A DNA stretch of 64,000 bases from an uncultured Phocaeicola sp. (GTDB lineage Bacteria; Bacteroidota; Bacteroidia; Bacteroidales; Bacteroidaceae). Position 1 is the first letter of the stretch. Every line of letters starts with the position of its first letter. A model generated the notes under the pieces. The model saw nothing but the letters and a program-made list of their open reading frames with translations, was not told the DNA's origin and ran no database searches. The DNA lies in contig CALUJF010000005.1 in assembly GCA_944320855.1 (NCBI GenBank), positions 36,489 through 100,488 on the forward strand. The letters run 5' to 3'. This document shows, piece by piece, positions 41,480-50,970 of this stretch. Position numbers and translations under genes: made by a program.

Positions 41480-42316
41480 ATGCGGAAATTAGCGATACAT
41501 CTCTTTTGGTTTTTTCTGGCATCGGTATTGTTGTCATCATGTGCTACTGCCACGTTCTCCAAATATAAAGGTATAGGACGGGTAAAGACATATCATTTCG
41601 TCTCCGAAGATTTGCCTCCAGCCTTCGATGGCTTCAGGATTGCGTTTGCCACGGATTTTCATTATGAAAGTCGTTTCAACCGCAAGCGCCTTCCGGCTTT
41701 GGTTGAGGCTGTTCGTTCTGTCAGTCCTGATGTCCTTTTGCTGGGTGGAGACTATAGGGGGCGTGAAGGCGGCGATGTCGGTGAACTGTTCAGGGCATTG
41801 GAGAAAGTAGATGCCCCATTTGGCACGTATGCCGTGATGGGTAATCATGAGCGTGGGGAGAATGATTCACTGGTACGTGTTGCCATGAAGGAGACAGGAG
41901 TGAAGCTTTTGGAACATGTGGCAGATACTATAACCAGGAATGAAGAGCATATCATTGTTGTCGGAATAAGAAATCCGTTTGATTTGTCTCGAAATGGTGT
42001 GTCGCCTACATTGTCGCTTAAGCCGGAGGATTTTGTGATAATGATAACCCATACACCTGATTATGTAGAAGATGTTGATATCAGTAATACAGACCTTGCT
42101 TTGGCGGGGCATACACACGGAGGCCAGGTGAGTCTTTTCAACAAATGGTCGCCTGCTAAGTTCTCAAAATACGGCAACCGTTTTCTTACCGGCATGAAAC
42201 ATAATTCAGCTGGAATACCGGTTATAATAAGTAACGGGATAGGGACTTCGAGAAAAGATATCAGGCTTTTCACTCCTAGTGAAATTGTTCTTGTAATATT
42301 GGAAAAGTCCGAATGA
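41480..42316 (+). CDS. Metallophosphoesterase lipoprotein (YaeI-like)
   Basis: A 278-residue calcineurin-like phosphoesterase with signal peptide and lipobox LLSSC (cysteine 21). The five metal motifs are in order: ATDFHYES, LLGGDYRG, MGNHERG, ITHTPD and AGHTHGGQ. The relatives include YaeI/UDP-diacylglucosamine pyrophosphohydrolase-like phosphodiesterases, but the substrate is not shown. A -7 box TACTTTTG is at 41445-41452, 14 bases from the oppositely directed menA box. Confidence 0.88.
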   Translation: MRKLAIHLFWFFLASVLLSSCATATFSKYKGIGRVKTYHFVSEDLPPAFDGFRIAFATDFHYESRFNRKRLPALVEAVRSVSPDVLLLGGDYRGREGGDVGELFRALEKVDAPFGTYAVMGNHERGENDSLVRVAMKETGVKLLEHVADTITRNEEHIIVVGIRNPFDLSRNGVSPTLSLKPEDFVIMITHTPDYVEDVDISNTDLALAGHTHGGQVSLFNKWSPAKFSKYGNRFLTGMKHNSAGIPVIISNGIGTSRKDIRLFTPSEIVLVILEKSE

Positions 42317-42436
42317 TATGCCTTATTTTCTTTAATATTAATCTAACTTGCTTTTTGTATATAAAATATGTGGCAGGGAAATATTTACTTAGTATTTTTG
42401 TGTCAGAAATAAAGTTTGGTAAATGTTTATATCATA

Positions 42437-43729
42437 ATGGATAAGTTTTTTTCTAGAAAGAATACATTATTACTCTATTGGGGGATACTTGTATTGGTGT
42501 TTCATCTGTATTGTCCGTGCGGCGCTTTTTCGCAGGATATGTCAAGTCTCATCTATGCTGAGGATACTACATTTTCTGCAAATGAAGTCCGACAGCTGAG
42601 ATTGCGTTTCCGTAACCTTAACTTTTTCCGTAATAATGAGTATAAAGGTGAGTTGGTGAAAGGTTATACCTTGCCCGGATTGTGGATATTGCCTACTGTA
42701 TCGTATCAGCCGCTTAGAAGCCTCAAGATTGAAGCCGGTGCATATATGCTTAGATATTGGGGGGAAAGCAAGTATCCTAATACTCATTATGGTGACCTCC
42801 CTGGGGTTAATGTAGATGATACGCAGAGTGCATTTCATGCTGTACCTTTTTTCCGTGTGCATTATGCTCCGAAGCCTGGAGTTTCTTTGGTTCTTGGAGA
42901 TATTTACGGACAAAACAATCACGGACTGATAGAGCCTTTATATAATAAGGAGATGGTTATGACTTCCGATCCGGAAGCGGGTGTACAGTTGCTTTGGAGT
43001 ACACGTCGTTTTAATTTTGACATGTGGATTAATTGGGAAAGTTTCATTTTTCAGGGAGATAATCATCAGGAAGAATTTACTTTTGGAGTATCATCGCGTA
43101 TAAAGGCAAATGATTATCCTTCAGGTGTTAGTGGGGCGCATTTTTATATTCCGTTGCAGTTGCTTTACAAGCATCAGGGAGGAGAGATAAATACATCAGC
43201 TACAGTGCGCAGTGTAAAGACATGGCTTAATGCCGCTGCAGGTTTTGGTGTTGATATCAAGATGCCGTTCCGGCATTTCAGAAAGTTGAATATTGAGGCT
43301 GATGCGGCGTATTATGCCCAGCAGAAAGGCGATGTATTTCCTTTTGACAATGGTTATGGCCTGTATGGAAAAATGTCAGCCGATATTGGCGGTTTCCGTT
43401 TGAATGCGGCTTATTGGCAATGCCATGATTTTGTGTCTCTCATGGGAGATCCGTTGTTTGGTGCTGTGTCTATGTCTAGGCAAAATCTTGTATATGATGA
43501 CCCTAAGACGGCGCATATAGGAATTGAATATTCGTATAAGATAGGTAAAGGGTTTGCACTTGGCGTTCATGCCGATGTATATAATACTTTTGCGGTTAAT
43601 TCACACGGGTTTGAAACCGGGGAGAATGGTGCGATGGTGCCTGTAAGTTCACGTGTTCCTAATTCTATAAGTTTTCTTGCTGGTATTTGTCTTAGAACAG
43701 ATTTTGGCTTTCTTATAAAGAAGTTCTGA
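42437..43729 (+). CDS. Putative outer-membrane beta-barrel protein, function unknown
   Basis: A 430-residue protein with an N-terminal hydrophobic segment (TLLLYWGILVLVFHLYC) probably serving as signal peptide. The body is rich in alternating aromatic/polar strands (MLRYWGESKYPNTHYGDLPG, RFNFDMWINWESFIF), typical of an outer-membrane barrel, ending GICLRTDFGFLIKKF. The ATG at 42437 is preferred over the TTG at 42416. A -7 box TATTTTTG lies at 42393-42400. I do not recognise the family. Confidence 0.6.
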   Translation: MDKFFSRKNTLLLYWGILVLVFHLYCPCGAFSQDMSSLIYAEDTTFSANEVRQLRLRFRNLNFFRNNEYKGELVKGYTLPGLWILPTVSYQPLRSLKIEAGAYMLRYWGESKYPNTHYGDLPGVNVDDTQSAFHAVPFFRVHYAPKPGVSLVLGDIYGQNNHGLIEPLYNKEMVMTSDPEAGVQLLWSTRRFNFDMWINWESFIFQGDNHQEEFTFGVSSRIKANDYPSGVSGAHFYIPLQLLYKHQGGEINTSATVRSVKTWLNAAAGFGVDIKMPFRHFRKLNIEADAAYYAQQKGDVFPFDNGYGLYGKMSADIGGFRLNAAYWQCHDFVSLMGDPLFGAVSMSRQNLVYDDPKTAHIGIEYSYKIGKGFALGVHADVYNTFAVNSHGFETGENGAMVPVSSRVPNSISFLAGICLRTDFGFLIKKF

Positions 43730-43755
43730 TTTCTTAAAAAAAACTTGGCAAGATT

Positions 43756-43785
43756 TTTGTATTTCCTATAGAAAGTATATCTTTG
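43756..43785 (+). promoter_or_regulatory. Putative promoter of the surface-locus sensor-regulator
   Basis: TTTG (43756-43759), 18 bases, TATCTTTG (43778-43785). Spacing is one base short of the usual range. It would give a leader of about 220 bases to the ATG at 44011, containing purine-rich GAAGTTAG-type repeats (about 43875-43930) and no gene. Confidence 0.5.
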
Positions 43786-44010
43786 TAAAAAAATAAAAAA
43801 ACAAAGGGATAATAACAATCTTAAATTTTGCCTGCAGTCAAAGAGGGAAGGGAAGCTGGCAAGTTGGAGAAGATATTGGAAGTTGTTTGAAGTTAGAGGA
43901 AGTTAAGAAAATAGAAGTTAGGGGAGGTAAGGTTTAGAGCTGTATTTCCTTTGGCTCTTTATTTTTACTTGACTTATAAACTTAAACAGCTTATACCAAA
44001 TCAGTTATTT

Positions 44011-44202
44011 ATGAAACTAACATTGATTATTATAATCCTTGTATTCTTTGTATCATGTGTGGGGCATAATGAAAATATGTCCAATTCAAATCATATTCAG
44101 CAGATTGACAGTATTGTATCAGCCGGCATAAACAAAGATAGCCTTATACCCTTCTGGCAGGGTATAAGGCAGGGCGTGACGATGTGGAAAGAATGGTTCT
44201 GA
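44011..44202 (+). pseudogene. N-terminal fragment of the TPR hybrid sensor-regulator (frameshifted)
   Basis: Encodes a lipoprotein-type signal (VFFVSC, cysteine 16) and the start of a sensor domain (INKDSLIPFWQGIRQG), then stops at 44202. The following frame, open from 44142, continues with DDVERMVLMRELGRSYRESSDF, which is the expected continuation for TPR-type hybrid regulators. The frames join if one base is added near 44175 (GGC-GTGAC to GGCCGTGAC). So this and the next feature are one gene broken by a 1-base deletion, or by a sequencing error. Confidence 0.75.
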
Positions 44203-46817
44203 TGAGGGAGCTCGGCAGATCTTATCGCGAGTCTTCCGATTTTGGCAAAGCCCTGGATTATCACGAGGAGGCACTGTCGCTGGCAAAAGAGCTGAAAGAC
44301 ACTTCAAATATCATATTCATACTTAATCAGCTTGGAACAGATTTCCGGCGTATGGGCGCGTTGAACGAAGCCGCCGAGAAACATTACGAGGCACTGTCAT
44401 ACTGTGGCAAATATAGCGACCGGTCTTCGCCGGGGGCACAAAAACAGAGGGTGGTATCGCTCAACGGGATAGGAAACGTGCATCTTTCCCTTCAGAATTA
44501 CGATGCCGCTGAAAGTGTTTTCAAGTCTGCGCTTTCAGGTGAGAAGAGGCTTGGAAGCCATCTCGGACAAGCCATAAACTACGCCAACATAGGTTACGTG
44601 AAAGAAGCCAATGGGGATAAAGATTCGGCGTGGATATATTATGAATATTCCATGGAGCAAAACCGCCTTGCAAATTCAAAACTCGGCATATCATTGTGTT
44701 ACAATCATTTCGGACGGCTCTCGGAACAGGATGGCGGTTACGCCAAGGCATTGGAATCATATAAAAATTCTTATGCCCTGATGTATGGAAGCAACGACAA
44801 ATGGCACTGGCTGGAATCGTGCTTTTCGATAGTGAGAGTATATCTTGCGATGGGGAAAACGGCGGATGCGCGTGCCTATCTCGACGAGGGATTGAGAACG
44901 GCCATGGAGATAAAGTCTCCGGAACATATTGCGGACGCATATCACCTGAAGGCACAGTTCGAGGAGAAAACAGGCAATTACAAGGCATCGATTGAAAACT
45001 ACAGGAAACATTTGGAATATACAGACAGTATAACCAAGGAAAAGGATATAAACCGGATGAACAATCTCCGTGTGAACTATATAACGGAAAAAGGGAACAG
45101 GGAGAAAGAAACCGTTAATCAGGCATACGTCAGCGAGCAGCAGAAAAAAGAGACGGCATTTTATTTTCTGATTATTGTAGTGCTCGGCTCGGCAATAGCG
45201 ATTGCATCCCTTGTTTACGTCATGAGGGTCAGGGCAAAAATGCAGAATGTCATCAGAAAAGCCAGCCTTGCAAGACAGGAATTCTTCACCAATGTCACTC
45301 ATGAGTTCCGTACCCCTCTCACTGTTATCCTCGGATGTGCGGAAGAGTTGAAATCCCAAACCGTGAACAAGGAAGCGGCAGCGGAAATAGATGCCATATC
45401 AAGGCAGGGACACAGGCTTCTGACTCTGGTAAACCAGCTTCTGGATATAGCCAAAGTACGGTCGGCTATAGGCAATGCTGACTGGAAAACCGGGAATATT
45501 ACGGCTTTCATCCAGATGGTTATAGAGAATGTACGTCCACAGGCCGTTAAAAAACTTATTGACATAGAGTATCGTGCCGGCGAGAAAGAAGTGGATATGG
45601 ATTTCGTTCCGGAATTCATGTATAAGATTATGACCAACATACTGTTCAATGCCCTGAAATTCACGCCCAAAGGAGGAAGGATAACCATCTGTAGCAGGGT
45701 GGCGGAGAAAAACATCATGATTAGTGTGGAGGACAACGGTTGCGGCATAAAGCCGGAAGACATACCTCTGGTTTTAGAACCTTTCTTCCGCTCGGACTCA
45801 AATTTCTCGGGCGGTTCCGGAATAGGACTTGCTTTGACCAAACAGATGACGGAGGCTATGGGAGGCAGCATAGAGGTGTCAGGCAGACAGGGGGAAGGTG
45901 CCAAGTTCACAATCCTCATTCCGATAAGGCACGGAGAGAAAGGGTTTGAAAAATGGATTCCGGAACCCGATGTGAGACCTGAGAGCCGGGATATAGTGGA
46001 AACGGAGGATAATAAGCCGACAGCCGGCCACGACGATCTCATTTCAAAAGAAGCGGACATCGCATTGGTGGTAGAGGACAATGAGGACATAGCCCGTTAC
46101 ATCGGAAATATCATCAAGGACAGATTCACAATAGTATATGCCCATAATGGCAGGGAGGGAATAATCAAGGCGCAGGAATATATTCCAGATGTCATCATAA
46201 CGGACATTATGATGCCGGAATGCGACGGACTGGAGATGACGCGCGAAATAAGGAAATCCGACCTGCTGAACCATATACCAGTGATTATTGTCACGGCAAA
46301 AAGCGACGACGCGCACAAGCTGCTGGGGCTTGACTGCGGAGCGGACGCCTATCTGATAAAACCGTTCAATCCGGACGAGCTGAAACTGAGAATAGACAAG
46401 TTGATTGACTACCGCGACATGCTCAGAAAGAAATACAGCCGGATGATGGGCGACGGCAATGAGATTTCCAAGGAGCAGGACGCTCCGGAGGAAGAGAAGA
46501 GATTCCTTGTGAAGTTCAATGGTATCATTACCTCAAATATATCTCTTTCAAATCTGAATTCCGAAATGCTTGCCGACGGAATGTGCCTCAGCAAATCGCA
46601 GCTTAACAGGAAAATAAAGTCGATGACGGGGATAAATACAGCCGCCTATATCAAGCAATTCAGGCTGGCACATGCCGAGATTCTGCTCAGAGATACGGAA
46701 AAGGCAATAGGGGATATTGTGCTGATGTGCGGTTTTGAATCTGCAAGCTATTTCACAAAACTATTTAAGGAAAAATTCGGCATGACACCGTCCGAATACA
46801 GGAAAGAAAATACCTGA
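44184..46817 (+). CDS. Hybrid two-component regulator with TPR sensor domain (main part)
   Basis: 877 residues in the second frame. Periplasmic TPR repeats (about 1-290) are followed by a membrane helix (327-347), a histidine kinase with phosphoacceptor H373 in VTHEFRTP, an ATPase (DNGCGI, GSGIGLAL), a receiver with D674 in TDIMMPE and an AraC helix-turn-helix (about 775-875). The first residues GTG-GAA are only where the frame can open; the natural start is the signal peptide at 44011 in the other frame. As it stands the sensor would lack export. It precedes the surface lipoprotein cluster and is its probable regulator. Confidence 0.88.
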   Translation: MERMVLMRELGRSYRESSDFGKALDYHEEALSLAKELKDTSNIIFILNQLGTDFRRMGALNEAAEKHYEALSYCGKYSDRSSPGAQKQRVVSLNGIGNVHLSLQNYDAAESVFKSALSGEKRLGSHLGQAINYANIGYVKEANGDKDSAWIYYEYSMEQNRLANSKLGISLCYNHFGRLSEQDGGYAKALESYKNSYALMYGSNDKWHWLESCFSIVRVYLAMGKTADARAYLDEGLRTAMEIKSPEHIADAYHLKAQFEEKTGNYKASIENYRKHLEYTDSITKEKDINRMNNLRVNYITEKGNREKETVNQAYVSEQQKKETAFYFLIIVVLGSAIAIASLVYVMRVRAKMQNVIRKASLARQEFFTNVTHEFRTPLTVILGCAEELKSQTVNKEAAAEIDAISRQGHRLLTLVNQLLDIAKVRSAIGNADWKTGNITAFIQMVIENVRPQAVKKLIDIEYRAGEKEVDMDFVPEFMYKIMTNILFNALKFTPKGGRITICSRVAEKNIMISVEDNGCGIKPEDIPLVLEPFFRSDSNFSGGSGIGLALTKQMTEAMGGSIEVSGRQGEGAKFTILIPIRHGEKGFEKWIPEPDVRPESRDIVETEDNKPTAGHDDLISKEADIALVVEDNEDIARYIGNIIKDRFTIVYAHNGREGIIKAQEYIPDVIITDIMMPECDGLEMTREIRKSDLLNHIPVIIVTAKSDDAHKLLGLDCGADAYLIKPFNPDELKLRIDKLIDYRDMLRKKYSRMMGDGNEISKEQDAPEEEKRFLVKFNGIITSNISLSNLNSEMLADGMCLSKSQLNRKIKSMTGINTAAYIKQFRLAHAEILLRDTEKAIGDIVLMCGFESASYFTKLFKEKFGMTPSEYRKENT

Positions 46818-46846
46818 TTCGACACTTTTTGTGAATTGTAAATTTT

Positions 46847-46889
46847 AATGCCGGTTAAAGCGTTGTTCTACAGCGTTTTAACCGGCATT
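46847..46889 (+). terminator. Terminator hairpin after the TPR hybrid regulator
   Basis: AATGCCGGTTAAA (46847-46859) pairs perfectly with TTTAACCGGCATT (46877-46889), extended by GCG/CGT-type pairs, with a T-rich start before the stem. Confidence 0.75.
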
Positions 46890-46891
46890 GT

Positions 46892-46972
46892 TGCGCCGTA
46901 TGTTATAATCCGTATGCGTTAATTTGCGCCATTTCAACCATTTTTCACTCCATTATGCGCCGTATGTTATAA
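46892..46972. promoter_or_regulatory. 17-bp direct repeat upstream of the surface gene cluster
   Basis: TGCGCCGTATGTTATAA occurs at 46892-46908 and again at 46956-46972, 64 bases apart, with a partial TTGCGCCATTT at 46924. It lies between the hybrid regulator and the first lipoprotein gene. AraC-type regulators often bind direct repeats, so it may be the operator of the locus. Confidence 0.55.
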
Positions 46973-47029
46973 CAGCTCTTTCCCTATTCAGTTTACTTTG
47001 CATTAGTGAAATTTTAAAAAAATAATGTT

Positions 47030-47554
47030 ATGAAAAAGTATTTATTCTATGTAATCGCTTTATTAAGTATCGCGTGTGCATTAAGCAGTTGTAAGAAAGA
47101 CGAGGAACCGGAAACAGACAATTCGCCGAAGTTTGAAGGCGTATTCTGGGTTGCAAGTATTTATATTGATGAATATCCTGATATGCCTGCTGAAGCAATT
47201 AAGGTTGAAAATAACAAATTTGAAACCTTTCTTGTTGCTCCTTCAGATGAAGCCGCTGCCATGCTATCGGAAATGTGTGGTATTACTGTCGAAAAAGGAT
47301 ATGCGATAAGAAATATCAGTTTGGCTTACGAATGCAATATAGCCGAATTTAACGACGGCTTATCCGGATGCATATTCAGAAAAGATAAAGAACATATAGA
47401 CAAAGAAGGCTATTATATGGAATACATGGAGCTTACCAAAGAAAGTGTGAAAATGTGCTATGCCGATAACCCTAAAGAAGAAATATTATTCTACAATGCT
47501 GAAAAAATAGTTACCAAGGTCATAGATTTTGATTTTAGTTCAATAGAAGAGTAA
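47030..47554 (+). CDS. Small lipoprotein, function unknown
   Basis: A 174-residue lipoprotein with the signal peptide MKKYLFYVIALLSIACALSSC, almost the same as those of the BACON lipoproteins downstream (MKKLLFYxIALLSVAxxLSGC). The mature part (FEGVFWVASIYIDEYPDMPAEAI onward) has no BACON domain and is not recognised. The shared leader suggests that a signal-peptide block has been copied between genes of this locus. Confidence 0.75.
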   Translation: MKKYLFYVIALLSIACALSSCKKDEEPETDNSPKFEGVFWVASIYIDEYPDMPAEAIKVENNKFETFLVAPSDEAAAMLSEMCGITVEKGYAIRNISLAYECNIAEFNDGLSGCIFRKDKEHIDKEGYYMEYMELTKESVKMCYADNPKEEILFYNAEKIVTKVIDFDFSSIEE

Positions 47555-47634
47555 TTCGCATCAGGCATTTCTTGCCTATTGATAATCTTTAGTTTTAGAA
47601 AATCTTTAGTAATAAACTCTTAAAACAAACAGTT

Positions 47635-48144
47635 ATGAAAACCTACAACATTATCCTATCGGCAGTGGCATTCATGCTGATGGCAGTTTCCTGCAGCAAA
47701 GACGTGCAGACATCATTCAGTGAAGAATCTCTTCCAGTTAAAATCAAGGTGACAGGACATGTGCGCTACCAAGTTAATGAAGATGACGGAACACCCACTG
47801 ACCCTGAAATCGTTAAAACCGGAACAGTGGTAAATATCTCTTATGGTATTCCTGATGGAAGTACCACTCCTGTAACAAATTTCTCTCATAAGACAGTGGA
47901 AACCAATGGCGCAGGATATTTTGAATGTGAAATAGGTTGCCCTATTGGCAAGGCTATGACAATAAAAGCAAGCAGCTCGGTAATGGAAGATTATTACGCG
48001 GTTAAAGATGGAGATTATGTCTCAACAGATACTTACTTTTTTAAAGAAATAGAAAAAACAGCAGAAGGAGGGAAGACCATATATTTTGACCTCCTTCTCA
48101 GTCCTACGGCTCACACATCGGAAGACGGTCTGACACAGCCTTAA
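47635..48144 (+). CDS. Small lipoprotein, function unknown
   Basis: A 169-residue lipoprotein; lipobox AVSC gives cysteine 20. The mature part is predicted beta-rich (LPVKIKVTGHVRYQVNEDDG, SHKTVETNGAGYFECEIG), like a small immunoglobulin- or transthyretin-like domain. It is in the same direction as its neighbours. The 294-base spacer after it (48145-48438) shows no gene, hairpin or promoter that I can support. Confidence 0.7.
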   Translation: MKTYNIILSAVAFMLMAVSCSKDVQTSFSEESLPVKIKVTGHVRYQVNEDDGTPTDPEIVKTGTVVNISYGIPDGSTTPVTNFSHKTVETNGAGYFECEIGCPIGKAMTIKASSSVMEDYYAVKDGDYVSTDTYFFKEIEKTAEGGKTIYFDLLLSPTAHTSEDGLTQP

Positions 48145-48438
48145 TAGCACACTCTTCATATATTGGATTTGTTGACTTGGTGAAGTTAACGGAGTTATCT
48201 GTTCCTTCCGTTCTCCGTTCTTTCGTTTCTGTGGATTTGAGTGTGTCGGATATGATATTCGGGAATTTATAAACCATAACCCTAAATATACCAGTGATTA
48301 AATCTCGGATTGAAGCGGCATTATCAATAATCACCCCGATTGAACGGAACAAAGGAATAGCGAGAACGGATTGGACAGATTCTCAGTAACAACTGAGCTG
48401 AAACAGAACAAAAAAAGAACCCACTAACACGTTTCATT

Positions 48439-49344
48439 ATGAAAAAAATAGCATTATCAGCGTTTACGCTTTTATTGATGGCGGCAACATCGCTGACAGC
48501 ACAGGAAAAGAAATATTACACTCCGCAAAAAGGAGATTGGTCCATCGGAGTAGTATTCAATCCGGTATCCATGTCGTCCATAAAGGCACAGCCGAGTTCG
48601 GGCGACAAAGTAGGTGATTGGGCGAAAGGCCATGCATTCAATGGAGACCAGATGTTCATGCTCTCGCAGGACCCCGTGGCTGCGGTGAGAGTGAAATACC
48701 GCTTGGACAAGAACGCGGCCTTCAGGGCAAGCCTCGGTTTCAACGGTAGCCTTATAAACTATAAGGAATATGTACAGGACGACCTGGCAGTGGCTCTGGA
48801 CGCCGACTCGCAGAACAAGGTGGTCGATGTGGTACATTCCAATATGAATACCGCCAGCCTCATGTTAGGTTATGAATATATGGTAGGCGAAAAGGCCGTA
48901 AGATTTATCTTCGGCGGCGATATCTTCTATTCCATTGGAGGCGGACGACTCACTTTCGACTATGGCAACCGGATGACAAGCCTGAACCAGATACCGTCCA
49001 CAATGCCTATACCCGGTGATATGAAGGATGAATCAGGCAAGGGAGGCATCGCCTACGGACGTCCTACCGACAAATACACAGCCGGCTACATACACGCCTT
49101 GGGTTTCTCGCTCGAAATGGGTATCGAGGTATTCATAGCCGAAAGGATTTCTGCCGGACTAAGCATGAACTTCACTCCGCTTGCCGTTACTTTCCAGCCC
49201 GAGACATATACAGTATATGAGGGCTTCAGCACATACACCGGACAAGTGGAGAAATATACCAACTATGTAAGCCCGGGAAGCAACGCTTTGCTTTACGGAA
49301 TAGAGAACTTCGGAGCACGACTCTCGCTTAACTATTATTTTTAA
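48439..49344 (+). CDS. Outer-membrane beta-barrel protein
   Basis: A 301-residue protein with a signal peptide ending TSLTAQ (about residue 21) and a small-barrel pattern: KGDWSIGVVFNP, AAFRASLGFNGSL, TASLMLGYEYMVG, HALGFSLEMGIEVF, ending ARLSLNYYF with a terminal aromatic residue. It is probably an outer-membrane protein of the 8-10 strand kind. Function unknown. It sits in the surface locus between two lipoprotein groups. Confidence 0.75.
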   Translation: MKKIALSAFTLLLMAATSLTAQEKKYYTPQKGDWSIGVVFNPVSMSSIKAQPSSGDKVGDWAKGHAFNGDQMFMLSQDPVAAVRVKYRLDKNAAFRASLGFNGSLINYKEYVQDDLAVALDADSQNKVVDVVHSNMNTASLMLGYEYMVGEKAVRFIFGGDIFYSIGGGRLTFDYGNRMTSLNQIPSTMPIPGDMKDESGKGGIAYGRPTDKYTAGYIHALGFSLEMGIEVFIAERISAGLSMNFTPLAVTFQPETYTVYEGFSTYTGQVEKYTNYVSPGSNALLYGIENFGARLSLNYYF

Positions 49345-49404
49345 AAACAGATTAACTTCTTGATAATGAAGAAATAATTAGGTGTCTGCCCTGCATTGGA
49401 GGGC

Positions 49405-49437
49405 GTCAGAAGGTAAAGCCCCTCTTTACCTTCTGAC
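49405..49437. repeat. Dispersed hairpin GTCAGAAGGTAAAG, copy 1
   Basis: GTCAGAAGGTAAAG (49405-49418) pairs perfectly with CTTTACCTTCTGAC (49424-49437). Related hairpins follow other genes of the locus at 53989-54019, about 57211-57239 and about 61060-61092. ACTTCC-type simple repeats (about 49447-49500) lead into the next gene. Confidence 0.85.
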
Positions 49438-49518
49438 TAAAAACACCTGACTTCCCTGACTTCCAATAACTTCCAATAACTTCCCTGACTTCCCCGACTT
49501 CAAATACCTCTTACCATT

Positions 49519-50928
49519 ATGAAAAACTTATTATCCTACACAGCAGCATTATTAGGCATCGCGTTCGCATTGAGCGGATGCGCAAAAGCAACCTTTAACT
49601 ACGAGCCGGAACCTGAAGAGGAACCTAAGATTCCGACACCGGAAATATCAGTGAAACAACCGGAAACGTATCCAGCAAACAGCGGGACATACTCCGTGGA
49701 CTATACCATAGCAGACGCGCGCGAAGGTGTGAAACTGGAAGCAAGCAGCGAGAACGGATGGATAACAGGCGTTACAGCCGACGATAAGACCGTCACTTTC
49801 AGCCTGACGGAAAACACCTCCACCGAGGAAAGAAGCGGAAGCATATCCCTCGCCTATCAGGATGCAAAAACGATAAAGCTCAACATCAGGCAGGCGGGCA
49901 AACAGGGTCCGACAGCACTCGACGCATCCGGCACGGCCAACTGCTACATAGTGTCGGCCGCAGGAACATACAAGTTTGCCGCAGTAAAGGGCAACAGTAC
50001 AGAGAGCGTAGGCGAAGCAGCCAAGGCAGAAGTGCTGTGGGAGACTTTCGGCACGGCTACAGCCCTACAAAAGGGCGAGCTGATATCGGAAGTGACAATA
50101 GAAAACGATGCGGTAGTTTTCAAGACCCCGGATGAATACAAGGAGGGTAACGCGCTGATAGCCGTGAAAGACGCTTCGGACAATATCCTTTGGAGCTGGC
50201 ACATATGGCTGACGGACAAACCGGAAGACCAGGTGTACAAATTCAATGCAGGTACGATGATGGACCGCAACTTGGGAGCCACATCGGCCACTCCGGGCGA
50301 GCACGGCACCTTAGGACTGTACTACGAATGGGGAAGAAAAGACCCGTTCATGGGCAGAGTGAAACCGGCGGAAGAGGAATATGCAAAATCAACACTCGAC
50401 CCATGGCCGGATAAAGTATATTGTAATGAGGAAATCGGTACAATAGAATATGCCACTGCCCATCCTACAACGTTCATCGAATCAGGTGGTAAAGGACCCT
50501 TGGACTGGATTTTTGAAACAAATAATGATTTATGGAAATCCGAAAAGACCATGTACGACCCTTGCCCACCGGGCTATAGGATTCCCGACGGAGGACCTAA
50601 CGGGATATGGGCAAAAGCCTTTGGTGGTGATTGTGAAATGGGCTTTGTCGGAAAGGGTTATGATGAGATACACCATGGCTATGACTTCGGTGCAAAAAGC
50701 CAAAATACATTTTCCGATTCACCTACCTGCTGGTATCCGATAGCGGGCGTAGAATTAGATGGCGATGGATATAATCATCAGAAAAGTTTTTATTGGTCTT
50801 GTGACTACGAATTTGCTCTTAATAGTTACTGGTACTCTTATGTATTTGAAATAAGTGAGTCATATATCTATCCGATTGATTCATATCCACGTAACACATT
50901 GGCCTCTGTCCGTTGCCGGAAGGAATGA
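49519..50928 (+). CDS. BACON lipoprotein with FISUMP-like C-terminal domain, paralogue 1
   Basis: A 469-residue surface lipoprotein (cysteine 21). A BACON domain (about 42-133: ISVKQPETYPANSGTYSVDY to KLNIRQAG) is followed by a C-terminal domain with TANCYIV, WSWHIWLTD, TMMDRNLGATS, LGLYYEWGRKDPF, YDPCPPGYRIPDGG, CWYPIAG and ends SVRCRKE. This C-terminal pattern is like the Fibrobacter paralogous (FISUMP) domains and those on fimbrial tip proteins of Bacteroides. It is the most divergent of five paralogues in the window. Role probably adhesion or ligand binding; not proven. Confidence 0.82.
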   Translation: MKNLLSYTAALLGIAFALSGCAKATFNYEPEPEEEPKIPTPEISVKQPETYPANSGTYSVDYTIADAREGVKLEASSENGWITGVTADDKTVTFSLTENTSTEERSGSISLAYQDAKTIKLNIRQAGKQGPTALDASGTANCYIVSAAGTYKFAAVKGNSTESVGEAAKAEVLWETFGTATALQKGELISEVTIENDAVVFKTPDEYKEGNALIAVKDASDNILWSWHIWLTDKPEDQVYKFNAGTMMDRNLGATSATPGEHGTLGLYYEWGRKDPFMGRVKPAEEEYAKSTLDPWPDKVYCNEEIGTIEYATAHPTTFIESGGKGPLDWIFETNNDLWKSEKTMYDPCPPGYRIPDGGPNGIWAKAFGGDCEMGFVGKGYDEIHHGYDFGAKSQNTFSDSPTCWYPIAGVELDGDGYNHQKSFYWSCDYEFALNSYWYSYVFEISESYIYPIDSYPRNTLASVRCRKE

Positions 50929-50970
50929 AATAATTCAAAAATACATCATTAACCTTTAAATAAAAACGAG

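Noticed and set aside
45299-46090. 263-codon minus-strand open frame
   Set aside because: Shadow of the kinase domain of the TPR hybrid regulator.
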